A model generated the notes under the pieces. The model ran no database searches and was not told the origin of the DNA. It worked only from the letters and a program-made list of their open reading frames with translations. A DNA stretch of 64,000 bases from Atkinsonella hypoxylon (Eukaryota > Ascomycota > Sordariomycetes > Hypocreales > Clavicipitaceae): positions 54,768 to 118,767 of the forward strand of contig JFHB01000088.1 of assembly GCA_000729835.1 (NCBI GenBank). Reading direction: 5' to 3'. Below, piece after piece: positions 24,159 to 35,321 of this stretch (positions are counted from its first letter, which is position 1; the number at the start of each line of letters is the position of its first letter). The position numbers were made by a program, and so were the translations under genes.

Positions 24159-24653
24159 CTACTGACTTTCCTTTATGATCACCCTTGTGAATACCCACCC
24201 CATTTCAGACAATCCTTCCTGAGCAAGCCGCAAACCCTCTCCGTCCCAGCCAATCTTCCACAGATTCTCCTCACGAGGCATGAGAAGATTATATCCCCCA
24301 TCCCTACAGGGCAACAGATGGACGCGCTCCCAGCCGAGATGTTTCGCTGACTGAACAACAACGTCGTTCCCATCATTGCGGCCGAGATAGTTGCCCGTTA
24401 CGCAATTGCGGAATCCGAGCCAGCCATTTGTCTTGACGCAATGCCAATGACAACCTCTGTTCTTGCTTGAATCTCTCGTGACGACCACCTTGCCATCATC
24501 CACAGCTAGGAGGCGAGTGTTGACAGAGTATTTTTGCGTTATGATGAATGTTTCTCCCTCCTGGGGAACTTGATCGGGGTACAAGATGAATTGGGGTTCC
24601 TGATCGTCAATACTAGTCGGAGGCGTATTGATGCTGGGAATCGAGGATTCCAT
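24159..24653 (-). CDS. CHW-array protein A, 164 aa, function unknown
   Basis: First of three related genes on the minus strand. The core reads GETFIITQKYS, then CHWHC (residues 68-72), GWLGFRNCVTGNYLG, a WERVHLLP block, YNLLMPRE and a final GWVFTRVII. The pattern of short repeated beta strands with conserved Trp and Gly suggests a beta-trefoil-type fold (fascin/ricin-B-like topology). This is inference; I recognise the pattern from uncharacterised fungal proteins but know no assigned function. No signal peptide is visible. The ATG at 24653 is chosen because no 11-codon first exon like that of copies B and C can be joined; the frame extends upstream only to a GTG. Confidence 0.7.
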   Translation of the reverse strand: MESSIPSINTPPTSIDDQEPQFILYPDQVPQEGETFIITQKYSVNTRLLAVDDGKVVVTRDSSKNRGCHWHCVKTNGWLGFRNCVTGNYLGRNDGNDVVVQSAKHLGWERVHLLPCRDGGYNLLMPREENLWKIGWDGEGLRLAQEGLSEMGWVFTRVIIKESQ

Positions 24654-25084
24654 GTCTTCGTTGAATGATTTGTCACAAAAGTCCTGCACCCGAGTTATGC
24701 TGTGAATACTTCACGATCAAGACACGGTGACTCAAGGATTTTCCGCCTGTGTAAAGTGCTGTGAAGGGGTGATGGCTTACCATATCTTCATGCCCTATTC
24801 TCTAAAAAGATGCAGAAGGTCGAGTTGTGACCACAGGGTGGTGGATCAGATGAATGTTTGCCTTTGCGCGCTGAATGGACAAGATAGAATCTCTTCAGAA
24901 CTACTAACCACTTCTAAGCAAAGCAAAGCAAAGCAAAGCGAAAAGCAAATTGCAAACATTGGTCTTTCAAGGAAGCCAGTATATTGGCACCTGCTAGCAT
25001 TCGACAGTCCAGGCCTTGATGCGTGCTATTCTGCGAGCCGTTATGAATCACTTCTCCTGCAACCACCAATGCTGTATTCACTGT
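24654..25084. other. 431-bp spacer between array members A and B
   Basis: Upstream region of copy A and downstream region of copy B. It contains a short tandem run of AAAGC units near 24917-24945 (four units plus a variant). No gene is seen. Confidence 0.5.
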
Positions 25085-25715
25085 TTACTTGGATTCAACT
25101 CGGATGAACTTCCAGACGATCCCATTCGTCCCTCGGGTACATAAACGTCTGTGGTCATCAAAAGCCACCTGCAAGAGAACATAATCCTGAAACATAAGAA
25201 GCTTGTGGCCGGCATCACGAACTTGAAGAATATGGAAATATTCGCTCTCGTCATGCTCTTTTGCATCGGCAGCAATCAAAGAATCATCGTCGAGCCCGAG
25301 ATAGCATGCGGTTACCATATTGTAGAACCCAAACCAGCCATCTTTCACCTCACAAAACCAGTGGCATGCTTGGTTTTCCGGCGAGGTATCCACGAGAACG
25401 ACTCTGCCCTCCTCAATAGCAAGCACTCCTTGAGAGTCAGAGTCGACTAGTATGTATGTACCCTTTTCTTCGAGAGAGGCGTCGTGGGTCAGGTCAAATC
25501 TTGCCAGCACATATCCAGTATGGCATTCGTCAGACTTCACCTCGGCAGGACTCAACGATGCACTGGTAATAGAAGTTCGGGATGCCTCCTGTACGTTGAA
25601 AATCAAAGAGTTAGTGCTTGGTAAGGAAATAATTTCCGTGGAGACGCAGACAAGGCTATGGGTAAATGACTCGTGGGCCTACCGTGGTTGTATTGTTTCC
25701 AGGGGAATTGGCCAT
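25085..25715 (-). CDS. CHW-array protein B, 178 aa, function unknown
   Basis: Second paralogue. Exons are 25715-25683 (exactly 11 codons, MANSPGNNTTT) and 25588-25085, with a 94-bp phase-0 intron. The core aligns with A and C: GTYILVDSDSQG, NQACHWFC (Cys at 86), GWFGFYNMVTACYLGLDDD, FHILQVRDAG, HKLLMF and VWKFIRV. The N-terminal 40 residues are low-complexity and serine-rich. No signal peptide or membrane helix is seen, so a cytosolic or non-classically secreted protein is likely. The exon layout is the same as in copy C, which supports common descent by tandem duplication. Confidence 0.8.
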
Positions 25716-26459
25716 TGCCAGAGAATTGCAGTGGTACAAAATCATGAGATGCAACAGCGGAAATCAACAGAACTAGAGATCTAAGGCGAAGAGGCACGTT
25801 TCAGTGGTCGAAGAACACGGCGACCGATGCTAGCATTGATGATGAAGCCACTTTGGCGAAGCTACACCAGTTTGAGAGGCTAGTTTCTGAGTTCCAAGGG
25901 CAGAGTGGTTTCAAATATGTGATTTGGCTCAGTCAAAGACAGTGAAAAAACAGGGAGCCAGAATGACAACCGGCTAAGTTTGCCGTTTGGTGGTTTTTTT
26001 TTAGCCCAAAACCAGCTCCCCGACGGCTGGCATTCTTCTAGTAGTGCGGAGGGTAAGAATGTTGTCTCCGGGGAATGAGCTTTTTTGGCTGTCAACATGT
26101 GGGACTAGGATGCAGCTGGACAGGTAGCTGCGAATCTAACAAAGGGTCAAAGGGAGTGTTTGGCGAACGCAACGATACGGCCAATGCCAACGAATGTTAT
26201 TATTCATGCTACTTCAAATGTCAATGAATAAAATTCTCATTGCTGATCAATCCAACCCCTGGTACGTGTTCCTATGCGCTATGTCAAGCCCTTGTCAAGC
26301 TTTGTCTGTCAATCTACGCCCGCCTCATGTTAAACACCCTTGTGCATATGTTATCAGTCTTACGGGAACATCTTGTCCCCCTTTTCCCCCTTCAGACGGC
26401 AACAACAATGAAAGCGAGCAAAACAAAGAAAAACCCTAAAACGCGAGTTCTTATGGATC
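25716..26459. other. 744-bp spacer between array members B and C
   Basis: Promoter side of copy B and 3' side of copy C. No additional array member or remnant of one was recognised, and no other gene is seen. Confidence 0.5.
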
Positions 26460-27139
26460 CTAATATAGCTTTTCATCCACCTCAATAAAAGACCATGCAG
26501 ATTTCTCCTCACATTCCTCCATTGACTTCACGACAAGAGATCCAAACTCGTTTATGCCCATCTCCAGAAGGCGTTGATCTTCGGAAAGTGCGAGGATCTT
26601 ATAGTTTCCGCAGACGGTGGGAAGTATGTGAAGTCTTGCTCTTGTTTTATCACACGTCCAAGGTGGATTGATATCTACATCGTCACCATCATGGACAAGC
26701 TGACCACCAGTCACAACGTTGGAGAATGTAAGCCAGCCGTCGACAGTACGGCACAGCCAGTGGCAGGCTTGATTTTCAGTTGATCCATGATCCACTATTA
26801 CTCCGCCTTCGAAAACAGTCAAAGCTTCTCGGGAATCGCTGTTGATAATCATGTATGTGCCTCCGTCTCGAGGCAACGTGTACGGGCTTGCTCTAAATCT
26901 CGCCTTCACGACATCATCACCAATGCTCGGGGGTGTATCCTCAGAGATAGTTGACGATTCATCATTGGCGATCTGAGCTTTTTGGAGTAACCGACACAGA
27001 AGGTTGTTGAACGCCTCGTTCTATTTCCTGTTAGTAACTTCTCATGACACATCTCGGAGGAGAAATAGCGCAGGCAGGAGTGTAGACCGCATGTGAAGGG
27101 ACATACACTTCCTGCAGAATTTCTCTTCGGGGCTGTCAT
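26460..27139 (-). CDS. CHW-array protein C, 197 aa, function unknown
   Basis: Third paralogue. Exons are 27139-27107 (11 codons, MTAPKRNSAGS) and 27020-26460, with an 86-bp phase-0 intron using a canonical GTATGT donor. After a helical N-terminal part (NEAFNNLLCRLLQKAQ) the shared core appears: GTYMIINSDSRE, NQACHWLC (Cys at 97), GWLTFSNVVTGGQL, LHILPTVCG, YKILAL and AWSFIEV. This copy is the most diverged in its last third. Same orientation and exon structure as copy B. Confidence 0.8.
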
Positions 27140-28126
27140 TTTCAAAGTGACGTGACACAAAGAAAGACTTGTGAGGGCAAAGGACTCAGAAGGGATTTTT
27201 TTTTCTCCCTTAAATTCGAGAATGGCCGTTGAGCTGATGGGAAGGGGGGTGTTTTCGATTGTGGAGGAAATGATTAAGCCTCTTCATAGAACTTTGCAAA
27301 TGGAAGGGACGAATCTAGAAAGCTTGTAGATGTGACTATAAATGTGCAAATCTGAATTAGGTCAGCCGAGTGAAGTGAATCACAAGTTAGAACAGCAAAC
27401 GGACACGCCAGCTGTCCGACGGCTGTCAATCAGCTAGCTCTGTTCGCAACAAAAATGCCATGGAGGCGGTAATGTTGCTTCGCCTCGGAAATAGTGCCAG
27501 CTGGCGATGGAATGCAGTTGCTAATTTACAACGTCTACGAGGCTCAAACTGGCAGGGGAGAGCATGACATGACACCCAGACGGAAGAGAACGCTTGACGT
27601 TTTCGAGACTTGACTGCCTACCTAGGTAGGTAGGTAGTTATGGTATTGCATCATACTAACGTCTTCGCTCTCTAGACTATTGCAATGAGGTCTTTACATA
27701 AACATAAGTCTGCTCGCAATCGATCTGCACGGCCACCGTCGAACTCGTCGCTGTTCAACGGCGCAAACAGCCACAGGCCTGTCTTTGCGCCTGACATCGG
27801 CTGGAGAAGCTTCATGCCTCCTTGATTGACTTGACGGGCGATCGCGCATACATCCGCACATGCAACTATAGACAGCGAAGCGAGGTCACGACGCAATATG
27901 TACCATTGATCGACGGCACCATGTCTCGCTCAAAAAAAAAAAAAAACGCCCAAATGCAAAGTCATGACCCTTCCATGACGCCCAAGCAGCTGGGCTACTC
28001 CAACCATCGGGTCCCAGGTAGAGGATAAAAGCAAAATATCCACAGAATAGACCGAGTATAAATAAATGTATGCAAGCTCGCCGAAAATATATGCACCAGC
28101 AACGTAGCATTGTGACAGTCGTACAG
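27140..28126. other. ~1-kb intergenic region
   Basis: Upstream region of array member C and 3' region of MIF2. It has a short palindromic run cctacctaggtaggtaggtag near 27620 and a poly-A tract near 27932. No gene is supported. Confidence 0.5.
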
Positions 28127-30218
28127 CTAGCCTTCCGTATTCCCACCCCAAGCAACCTCCTGCTGATGCGCTGGAGCGACCTCACATGCTTGAGCAAAGA
28201 AGATCCTCGCAGGTACTTCGTAATCGTTTGAAATGCTGTAATAGTTCCCTATGCTTCCATTAGTACTGTTGTACACCTACCAAACGACACGTACACAGCT
28301 TCACAAGAAAGTAACTCACCCCTCGGCACAAACCACGTCCCGCCAGCAGTGATGCGAAACTGGACCTCGTTGATAGTCACCAGGACCCTCCCGTAATGAA
28401 CAAAGAAGACCATGTGCATCTTGCGCGAGTTCTTGGGTCGCTTAATCGATTCCGGGGGTAGATCAACCACGCCAGCACCCATAAACGGCAGCGTGAGCGT
28501 CTTGGCGAAACGAAATGTGGCCTCGGGAATTTCCTGCACTGGCAGCGCATTTGCCGCAATCGCAAGTCGATCTTGCGTCACTTGCACCTCTTCATCATCC
28601 CCAGGTGGGTATAACTCGTGTTCTGGCTCCCATAGGACAATGTCTCCCATGACAACACCTTCACCGACCTCCCAGTCTTCTAATTCTTCGTCCTCCAGAG
28701 CTGCTTGGTGGATAGTTTGCTTCGCTTTTGTCCGCGTATTGCTTCGAGGCGCACGTGTAGACGGCGGTGCATCTGACGCTAGTCGAATAATATCCCTGAC
28801 GCCATAATCCGAGTCCTGCTCCAAATGCCCATTCCCCCACAACTCTGGCACTCGGCTCGAGTGACGTCCTAGCTGGTGACGGTTCGTAGAAGTACCGTCA
28901 TTTCGAAACGACACCAATCCCCTAGACCTCGGCATTGGTGGCGCACGCTGTATCTCCATGAATGACTCATCACCCTCGCCTTCGTCTTCGGCTTCCGGTC
29001 TTGGTAGCGGTCGTTGCGTTTTCCGAGGTCGCCCTCGACCGCGCTTGACTGGTTTTACCTCTGGTTTGGGGGCTACAAATGGTTTTGGTCTTGAGATTGG
29101 CGGTGCTGCTGTGGTTGCTCGTGATGTTGAAGTTCCTGGCCTTGGCCGTGGGGGCATGTCTGTCCGCTGTTTCTTTGTCTCTCTCGGGGATTGGTCTTCT
29201 TGCGCCGTGTTGGCTTCAGGTAGCACTTCCGGCGAGGATCGCTTCTTTTTCGCACTATATATCGATTGCGTGAGCGGAGTCCTCCTTGAAGGTAGTAACG
29301 GTGATGACTTGTTCAGTGATGGCGGTTGCGCAGGTGACTGCTCATATATCCCCTGAGGCGATTCGTCCCTCCCGGCGGGCGGCAAATCATAATCTGGCTC
29401 GTTGTCATATTGCCCTCCCGTGAAGTTATCACTCCTCAAAGCATCAAACATTTCCATAGATTCGTTCACAAGATCCGACACAGTCGGGTCTTTGTCACCC
29501 ACTACACCCTGTCCTTCGTCTGATTCTTCATCCTGCTCCTGAAGCCTCTGCAAAGACCGCGGTGGGGATTTTGCGCCGTCTTTTGCACTTTGCCCACTCA
29601 GTCTCTTAGTTCTTTCGGATTTTCCCGTGAAGTCTAATTTTCGAGTGACTGTAACGTCGTGGTCGTCAATCAACCCGCTGCGAGATGGCGATGACAGGTG
29701 GTCCAAATGCGGGTTCTTCTTGGCCGGGGAATTCAAGTGAGTCTTAATAGGGGACCGGCTTTTAGGCAACGGATAGGTTATACTGTGACGGTTTTTAAGT
29801 AAGGTTTGCGGCCCGGGCCCATCACCTGGTAATTGTCAGCATGTTGATGCAAGACTTGCATACTGTATGTTGCTTTCATGGTGCAGATCCTGCAGCAAGC
29901 GTCGAGCAAGTTGTCACCACTCACTAGATGCGATTTCCATTTCACCGCTGCCCGCATCACCCGAGCTTTCATCCGCACTACCAATAGGCTTGCCGTCATG
30001 CGGGGAGAAGATGGAATCGAGCGGTTGCATGCCATGTTCGTCTCGTTCACCACGATCCCGTAATACAACACCGGTTTTCCTACACCGGATCAGCCAATGA
30101 CTTTCATGAAACCCACACGACTTCCGCATATGTCATGTTTTTTAACATACCGACCACGGACTCCAAGCTGGTGAAATGCTTGCGGCTCAGGCCGCGGACG
30201 TTTGACGCTCCGCGCCAT
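28127..30218 (-). CDS. mif2: Mif2/CENP-C inner kinetochore protein, 616 aa, 4 exons
   Basis: Binds CENP-A nucleosomes and links centromeric chromatin to the outer kinetochore. Exons are 30218-30151, 30079-29925, 29825-28320 and 28248-28127. The N terminus carries GVRGRKTGVVLRDRGERDEHGMQPLD, the Mis12/MIND-contacting region typical of fungal Mif2. Next come ARSPIK-like LPKSRSPIKTHLNSP, a long disordered acidic and proline-rich middle, and an AT-hook (KRGRGRPRK). The C-terminal cupin dimerisation domain includes MHMVFFVHYGRVLVTINEVQ, and WFVPRGNYYSISNDYEVPARIFF completed by the last splice. The CENP-C motif appears reduced to a RHSSRVPELWGN-like stretch. The start at 30218 gives the expected MAR... 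N terminus. Divergent from RNH201 over 462 bp. Confidence 0.92.
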
Positions 30219-30680
30219 GGCAAGCAACGCAGGTTGCAGACTGGCGTATGCGGGATGATCGAAAGGCTCAATCAAGATGGGGAGCCGAGTTCACGGCGTC
30301 CTGCTCGATCGCCCGTTGGGCTTGCGGCAAATTGCACCAACTTGCTGCACCTTTCTTTGGCGACGCGCTTGTTGACCCGACTGACCAAGACGTGTTGATT
30401 AATGGTTGCGGCAGCTTTCGGGTGGAGCACGAAGCACAACGAGCGCCATGGCGGTTCAGTTAGTCCTTGTGGGGCAGGCGGCAGACAGACCTACGAACGC
30501 GTCTCCCAACGCGTAAAGCACAACTCTAGCTCGACCATCGCCAAATCGAAAATATCCCAATCGCAAGAACTCGGTCATTCAGCCGTGTCTACGAATCTCT
30601 GCGTAACTTTCTCAGTCCACCAAACGGACTACTCCACAACTACTATTCCCACAATTCAATTATCGCAATCACAACCAATC
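30219..30680. promoter_or_regulatory. bidirectional promoter MIF2/RNH201
   Basis: This 462-bp interval between two divergent start codons must hold both promoters and 5' UTRs. An open frame continuous with RNH201 runs back to 30402, but I place the start at the ATG at 30681, where family similarity begins shortly after. No specific element was identified. Confidence 0.6.
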
Positions 30681-31649
30681 ATGGACGAAACCGACATATC
30701 TACAACCTCAACCTTCATTCCGCCTTCAATACACCACGCCGCCCTCCTAAGCGGCGCTTCGTTCACACATTACTCGCCCATCCCACCAGCCCTCCTCACA
30801 CCCGCACCCGACTCATCGCCCGAAACCCTCCCACCCTGCTGCCTGGGCGTCGACGAAGCAGGCCGCGGTCCGGTCCTGGGCCCCATGGTCTACGGCATCT
30901 TCTACCTGCCCCTCCCTCAGTCCGATCCCCTCCTCCGCGAAACGCACCACTTCGACGACTCCAAGGTCCTCACGCCAGCCGTCCGCTCCGCCCTCATGGC
31001 CAAGCTCTGCACTCCGGACACAGACCTCCACTCATCCTGCGGATGGGCCACCACCGCCCTCTCAGCAAGAGATATTAGCGCCAACATGCTCAAACCAAAC
31101 ACCTACAACCTCAACGCGCAAGCCATGGACGCAACGATAGACCTCATCAAGGGCGTATTCGAAAGAGGCGTCAACATCCAGGAGATCTACGTCGACACGA
31201 TCGGCCAACCAGCTGCGTACCAGGCCAAACTCCAGCATGTCTTCCGCACAACCAAAATCACCGTCGCCAAGAAAGCAGATAGTCTCTATCCATGCGTCAG
31301 CGCGGCGAGCGTCTGCGCAAAAGTGACGAGGGACGCCGCGTTGGAGGAAATTTACAAGGCAAGGGGGGAAGGGGGCTCGGAGATAGAATGGGGCTCGGGA
31401 TATCCTGCTGATGCGAGGTGCGTGAACTGGATGAAGAGGAATATGCATCCTGTGTTTGGCTGGGGTGCGGAATGTAGATTTAGTTGGGCTACAGCAAAGG
31501 ATATGTTGGAGGGGAAAGGGCCCGCTGTGAAGGTGGACTGGCCGGCAGACGAGGATGACTCGATGAGATTGACGGATTACTTTGGGGGACAACAGCAGGA
31601 TGAGCTGGGAGGATGGTACGGCTCTGCGGTTGGGACAGAGGCTTTTTAA
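30681..31649 (+). CDS. rnh201: ribonuclease H2 catalytic subunit A (type 2 RNase H), 322 aa, single exon
   Basis: Removes ribonucleotides and RNA from RNA/DNA hybrids in the nucleus as the catalytic subunit of RNase H2. The hallmark DEAGRG motif (D58, E59) lies in LGVDEAGRGPVLGPMVYG. HHFDDSKVLTP, YVDTIGQPA, and ADSLYPCVSAASVCAKVTRD with the late catalytic Asp all follow in the usual order. The C terminus includes RFSWATAKDML and a short SMRLTDYFG motif resembling a PIP-box (PCNA-interacting motif), reasonable for a replication-linked enzyme. It is intronless in my model. Convergent with SEY1. Confidence 0.94.
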   Translation: MDETDISTTSTFIPPSIHHAALLSGASFTHYSPIPPALLTPAPDSSPETLPPCCLGVDEAGRGPVLGPMVYGIFYLPLPQSDPLLRETHHFDDSKVLTPAVRSALMAKLCTPDTDLHSSCGWATTALSARDISANMLKPNTYNLNAQAMDATIDLIKGVFERGVNIQEIYVDTIGQPAAYQAKLQHVFRTTKITVAKKADSLYPCVSAASVCAKVTRDAALEEIYKARGEGGSEIEWGSGYPADARCVNWMKRNMHPVFGWGAECRFSWATAKDMLEGKGPAVKVDWPADEDDSMRLTDYFGGQQQDELGGWYGSAVGTEAF

Positions 31650-31844
31650 GCGTGGACGTAGCGAAGAACGACTACACGATGCGAGTACAAATGACATTGG
31701 CATCAGGATCGCAACTGTGAATAAAGGTAACCGTCATAGACATAAGACATTATCTCGTATCCTACCCTAACACTGATTCTTATTCGCCCGCTATCCCGTT
31801 CAAAGCGCCGAACGATACCACACCAAATTTTTGTGGCCCGAGCC

Positions 31845-34649
31845 TCAAATGTCGTCGAAGCCCTCTTCCGTAGAGTGAGCCTTCTTGCCCTGACCGTCCA
31901 GTCTATCCATACTGATGCTTTCCTGTTCGCTATAAGGTGTGTTCGCAGGCACATTCAAAGCCTGCCTCGCCGTTTCTGAATTGGCGATAAATTCCCGCAG
32001 CTGCGCCTTCGCAATATCAACACCCTGGTTAATGGCGGCATTACTCATTTGCATCATTGGCCCAAGGAGGTTCAGCGTATAGGCAACGTAGGTGCCTCCC
32101 GCAAGCATGAGGAGGAAGATGAAGAGGAAAGGGTTCCGCAAGACTAAGGCATATCAAGTCAGTAAAATAATTGCTACTACGTGATGCGACGTGATAAACT
32201 TACCCATGAAAATCTCGTTCCACCCCAGCGCAATCAGCAGGCCGTAGAAATACCATGGGATCTGAGCCACGGCACCGATGGCGCTTCGCTTCGCTTCTAC
32301 ATAGACACCATCTGCCGTCTTTTTGAAACGGACAACGAGATCCTGGCGCTTGCTTTCGCTGAGGACAGTCATTTCCTCCTCAAGGCTTTTGCCCTCGTCG
32401 TCATCAACACCGCCGATAGGAGCCAGGTCTTCCTCGTCCCCGACTTCCACGCCGGCCGGCTGTCCTCCAATGAAACTCACGAGGTCGGGAGGCGCATACG
32501 TCGTGGAGAGACGGAACCGCGACAGGAGGGGGATGAGCGTGAGGGTCGACTCTCGTGCTTTGGTGTAGATGCCCTCGATGTCGTCGGTAGGTCGCCATAT
32601 CCGTGGAACGCCGGCCTCATCGTATCGGAACTTATCCTCAAAATTTTCCCGCAGCTTGAGGAGGATATTGCCCTCCATGACCTCTTCATCAATCTTTTCG
32701 CGCAGGCCGACCCAGCTCTTGCGACGCAGCCGCCACATGCCCACCCCAGCCTCGTCGTCGCTAGCGTCGAAGCTCCTGGCGCGGTCCGCAAAACGACTCT
32801 CTGCTTCCTTGACGATACCGGTGAACACGTCCCACACACGATCCCAAAGATCTTGTTCGCTAGGCTTGTCGCCAGTCTCAGGGGCACCAGTCCCACCGCG
32901 TCCCGACCCCAACTTGTTGAATTCAAGGCCAATGGCCTCACCGAGCCGGGACTTGACCCATCGCTCGACTCTCGTTGCCAGTCGTCGCATTTCCTCCTTG
33001 CGTAACTTTCCACTAACTTCGTCGAGCTCGGCTTCAAACAGCTGATATTGTGCCTTGAAGTTGGACCATGGCAGGTCTTGGATCGCCAAGCCCTGTGCCT
33101 CCGTTCTGAATATGTCCAGGGTCTTCTTTTTCTCATTCTCAACAATTTCGGCAAACTCATAAGTACCGCCAGCCTTCTGCCCAGCCTTGACTCTGTTGGT
33201 GACAGCTTCACTAAATGCTGATACACCAGCCTTGTGAGCAGCTGCCAGTTGACCCATGTACAACGTCTTGAGTCTCGTATCGACCTTAGCCTCCAATTCT
33301 TGCCTCTTGCGCGTATATACACCTTTGTGGTAGCGACTAGCCTGGGCTTCGAACGCGCTGAGCAGCTTCACGCGGGCTGCGCTGCCCAGCCCGCCGAGGT
33401 CTGGCAGTACAAGGATCTTTCCAAGCTTCGTCGCTTCGCCCTGCTGCTCCTCCAAGGGAGCTATTACGGAATCGAATGCCACCAAGACTTCGCGGGAGAT
33501 TTCGTCACATCGGAACTGGGCCAATAGTTCTTGCTGTGTAGGCAGGTCAAGGTCCTTGTTGTTCACAATTTGATCCCAAATACCCTCGGCGTATACAGAA
33601 AATCCATCTGCAGGGATTCGTCGATGATACTCGGGGAGAAACACGCCGCCTTCTAGCTCATGATCACTTCCCTTGTTGCCTTTGTGACCAGCAACAAATC
33701 GCGTTCCTAGCTTCTGCACCTCGCTGACAAACTTATCGCCCTGGAGAATCTTGTGGGGCAAGGCCGCGAATCCAAAATCAAAGTAATCCTCGATTAAAGA
33801 ATCCTCCAGCCCCTGGGGCTTAGAGATAGTGGACCAAATTTTAGTCAGGTCCTGTATCAAGGTCGTGCGCAAGTTGGACAATGGTGTAGTGCCCAGGTGA
33901 TCTCGAATGACGAAGAAGAGAAGTGACCGAGGTGTCGACCTGTGAGATCAGTTAGTGGACTCACTACGTCGCATGCTTGCGCAAGGCGCAGGATGTACAC
34001 ACTGTGAATCTTTCAAGAACAGCTGCAAGTTGACCTCGAAGACAGTCTTGAGCAAGCCCATGTTGGCACCTTGGTACAACCCAACTTGGTGCTCCCATAT
34101 ATTGACAATCAGGACTTCACTCGTCGCCAGCGCAAACAGCGCGCTTTTCCTCTCAAAGTCCTGGTCCTCGCCACGTTCGCGACCATCGGTACCTTCAACA
34201 TCCATAACGAGAATGTTGTCCGCCATCTTTGTGCCAGCGCTCTCTGCGCGCTTGTTCTTGGACATCCAGATGCCCTTCGTGGTCTGGCGTCTCTCCGTCT
34301 CAGACATGACCGAGAAGGCTGTACCGAAGAGGTTGTTCAAGAGTGTCGATTTTCCGGTAGATTGGGAGCCGAAGACGGAAATAAGATGGTAGTTGAAGCC
34401 AGACTCGGCAACGTGGGTGCTTTGGAGGTAGTCATTGAGGTTATCACTATCGCAATCGCGCGCGCGTGTGTGCGCACCTGTTAGCTCGTTGCTCGCAGGT
34501 TCAAAGGGGGGGGAGGGGGCTGAGGTATAGCTTCAGCAGGTGTACATAAATGCTTACTTGAATTCTTTGTCCTCATCAATGACCTGGACGCCGTGCTCGT
34601 AGTTTCCGCCACCAGGCCTGTCGCCTACGGCGGAGAAGTGGCCGTTCAT
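31845..34649 (-). CDS. sey1: Sey1/atlastin-type dynamin-like GTPase (RHD3 family), 856 aa, 4 exons
   Basis: Drives homotypic fusion of ER tubules. Exons are 34649-34558, 34446-34003, 33939-32204 and 32143-31845, with introns of 111, 63 and 60 bp. The GTPase has its P-loop GSQSTGKST at residues 57-65, then RRQTTKGIW (switch I), DVEGTDGRERGEDQDFE (switch II) and a domain tail with RSLLFFVIRDH. The long helical bundle follows. The last splice joins a hairpin of two membrane segments (PWYFYGLLIALGWNEIFMV and LRNPFLFIFLLMLAGGTYVAYTLNLLG), placing N and C termini in the cytosol. The final exon could be mistaken for a separate 98-residue membrane protein, but it is the Sey1 C terminus. Divergent from the dienelactone hydrolase. 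Confidence 0.94.
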
Positions 34650-35321
34650 GATGGTAGCTCGATGGGGGCAACGCAATGCAGAGCTCCAGGGGCTAGCAAC
34701 ATCAGACGTCGGCACACAAATGTGGCTCAGCCGAGTGTATGTACGGAGTGGAAGCCGCTGCAGAGGCTGCGCTTCGATAGAGAAAGAAAAAAAATAATGT
34801 AAACCAACTTGTATGAGAAGAAGGAGAAATAGATTCTAGCGCCGCCAGCCTGAGAACAAGGGGCCGATTTGCAATGGACCGAGGGATGGCGGCGGACACG
34901 GTAGGAAAATGAAGTGTTGATTGAGTCGGACGATTGGATGACCAGATAATAACTAGGTAACTAGTTAGATAACTAGTTAGATAGGTACCTAGTTGAGCCG
35001 AACCCTTGACCTTGACCCTTGTGATCTTGCCGTGCCAAGTCATGCCCACCAGCCCACGCGGAACCAGCCACATGCCGCCAGTGTGTGTCGCAAAGATCAG
35101 GCGAGGCCACGCCACAAGTCCCAGCCACTAATCTACACTATGCGGCACTGCTGTTCAGCAGCTCTGGGTAGTCTGACCTCCAGCACCACCTGCCAAGGAG
35201 TGATCGATTTAATCTGACCCTCGCAGCGTACTGCGTTTAGTGCTGGTTAAATCGAGGTCCTTGCGGGGCATCAACACATCAATCCCAAGTGAATGCCACG
35301 AGCTTCAGTCCTGAACCCATC
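34650..35321. promoter_or_regulatory. bidirectional promoter region SEY1/dienelactone hydrolase
   Basis: 672 bp between divergent starts. It contains a clustered ACTAGTTA/TAGGTACCTAG run at about 34950-34995. Near 35198 lies a short gatcgatttaatctgaccctc word that recurs, with transitions, near 3200. No gene is seen. Confidence 0.5.

Noticed and set aside
24159..27139. Ricin-type toxin reading of the CHW proteins
   Set aside because: A beta-trefoil-like pattern alone is not evidence of toxicity. There is no signal peptide, no catalytic toxin domain and no QxW repeat signature.
31845..32141. Separate 98-residue membrane protein
   Set aside because: It joins in frame, through a 60-bp GT-AG intron, to the long upstream exon and supplies the second membrane segment and tail of Sey1.
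32477..33322. 281-codon open frame overlapping Sey1 in another frame
   Set aside because: Arg/Ser-rich shadow of the Sey1 coding exon with no family features.
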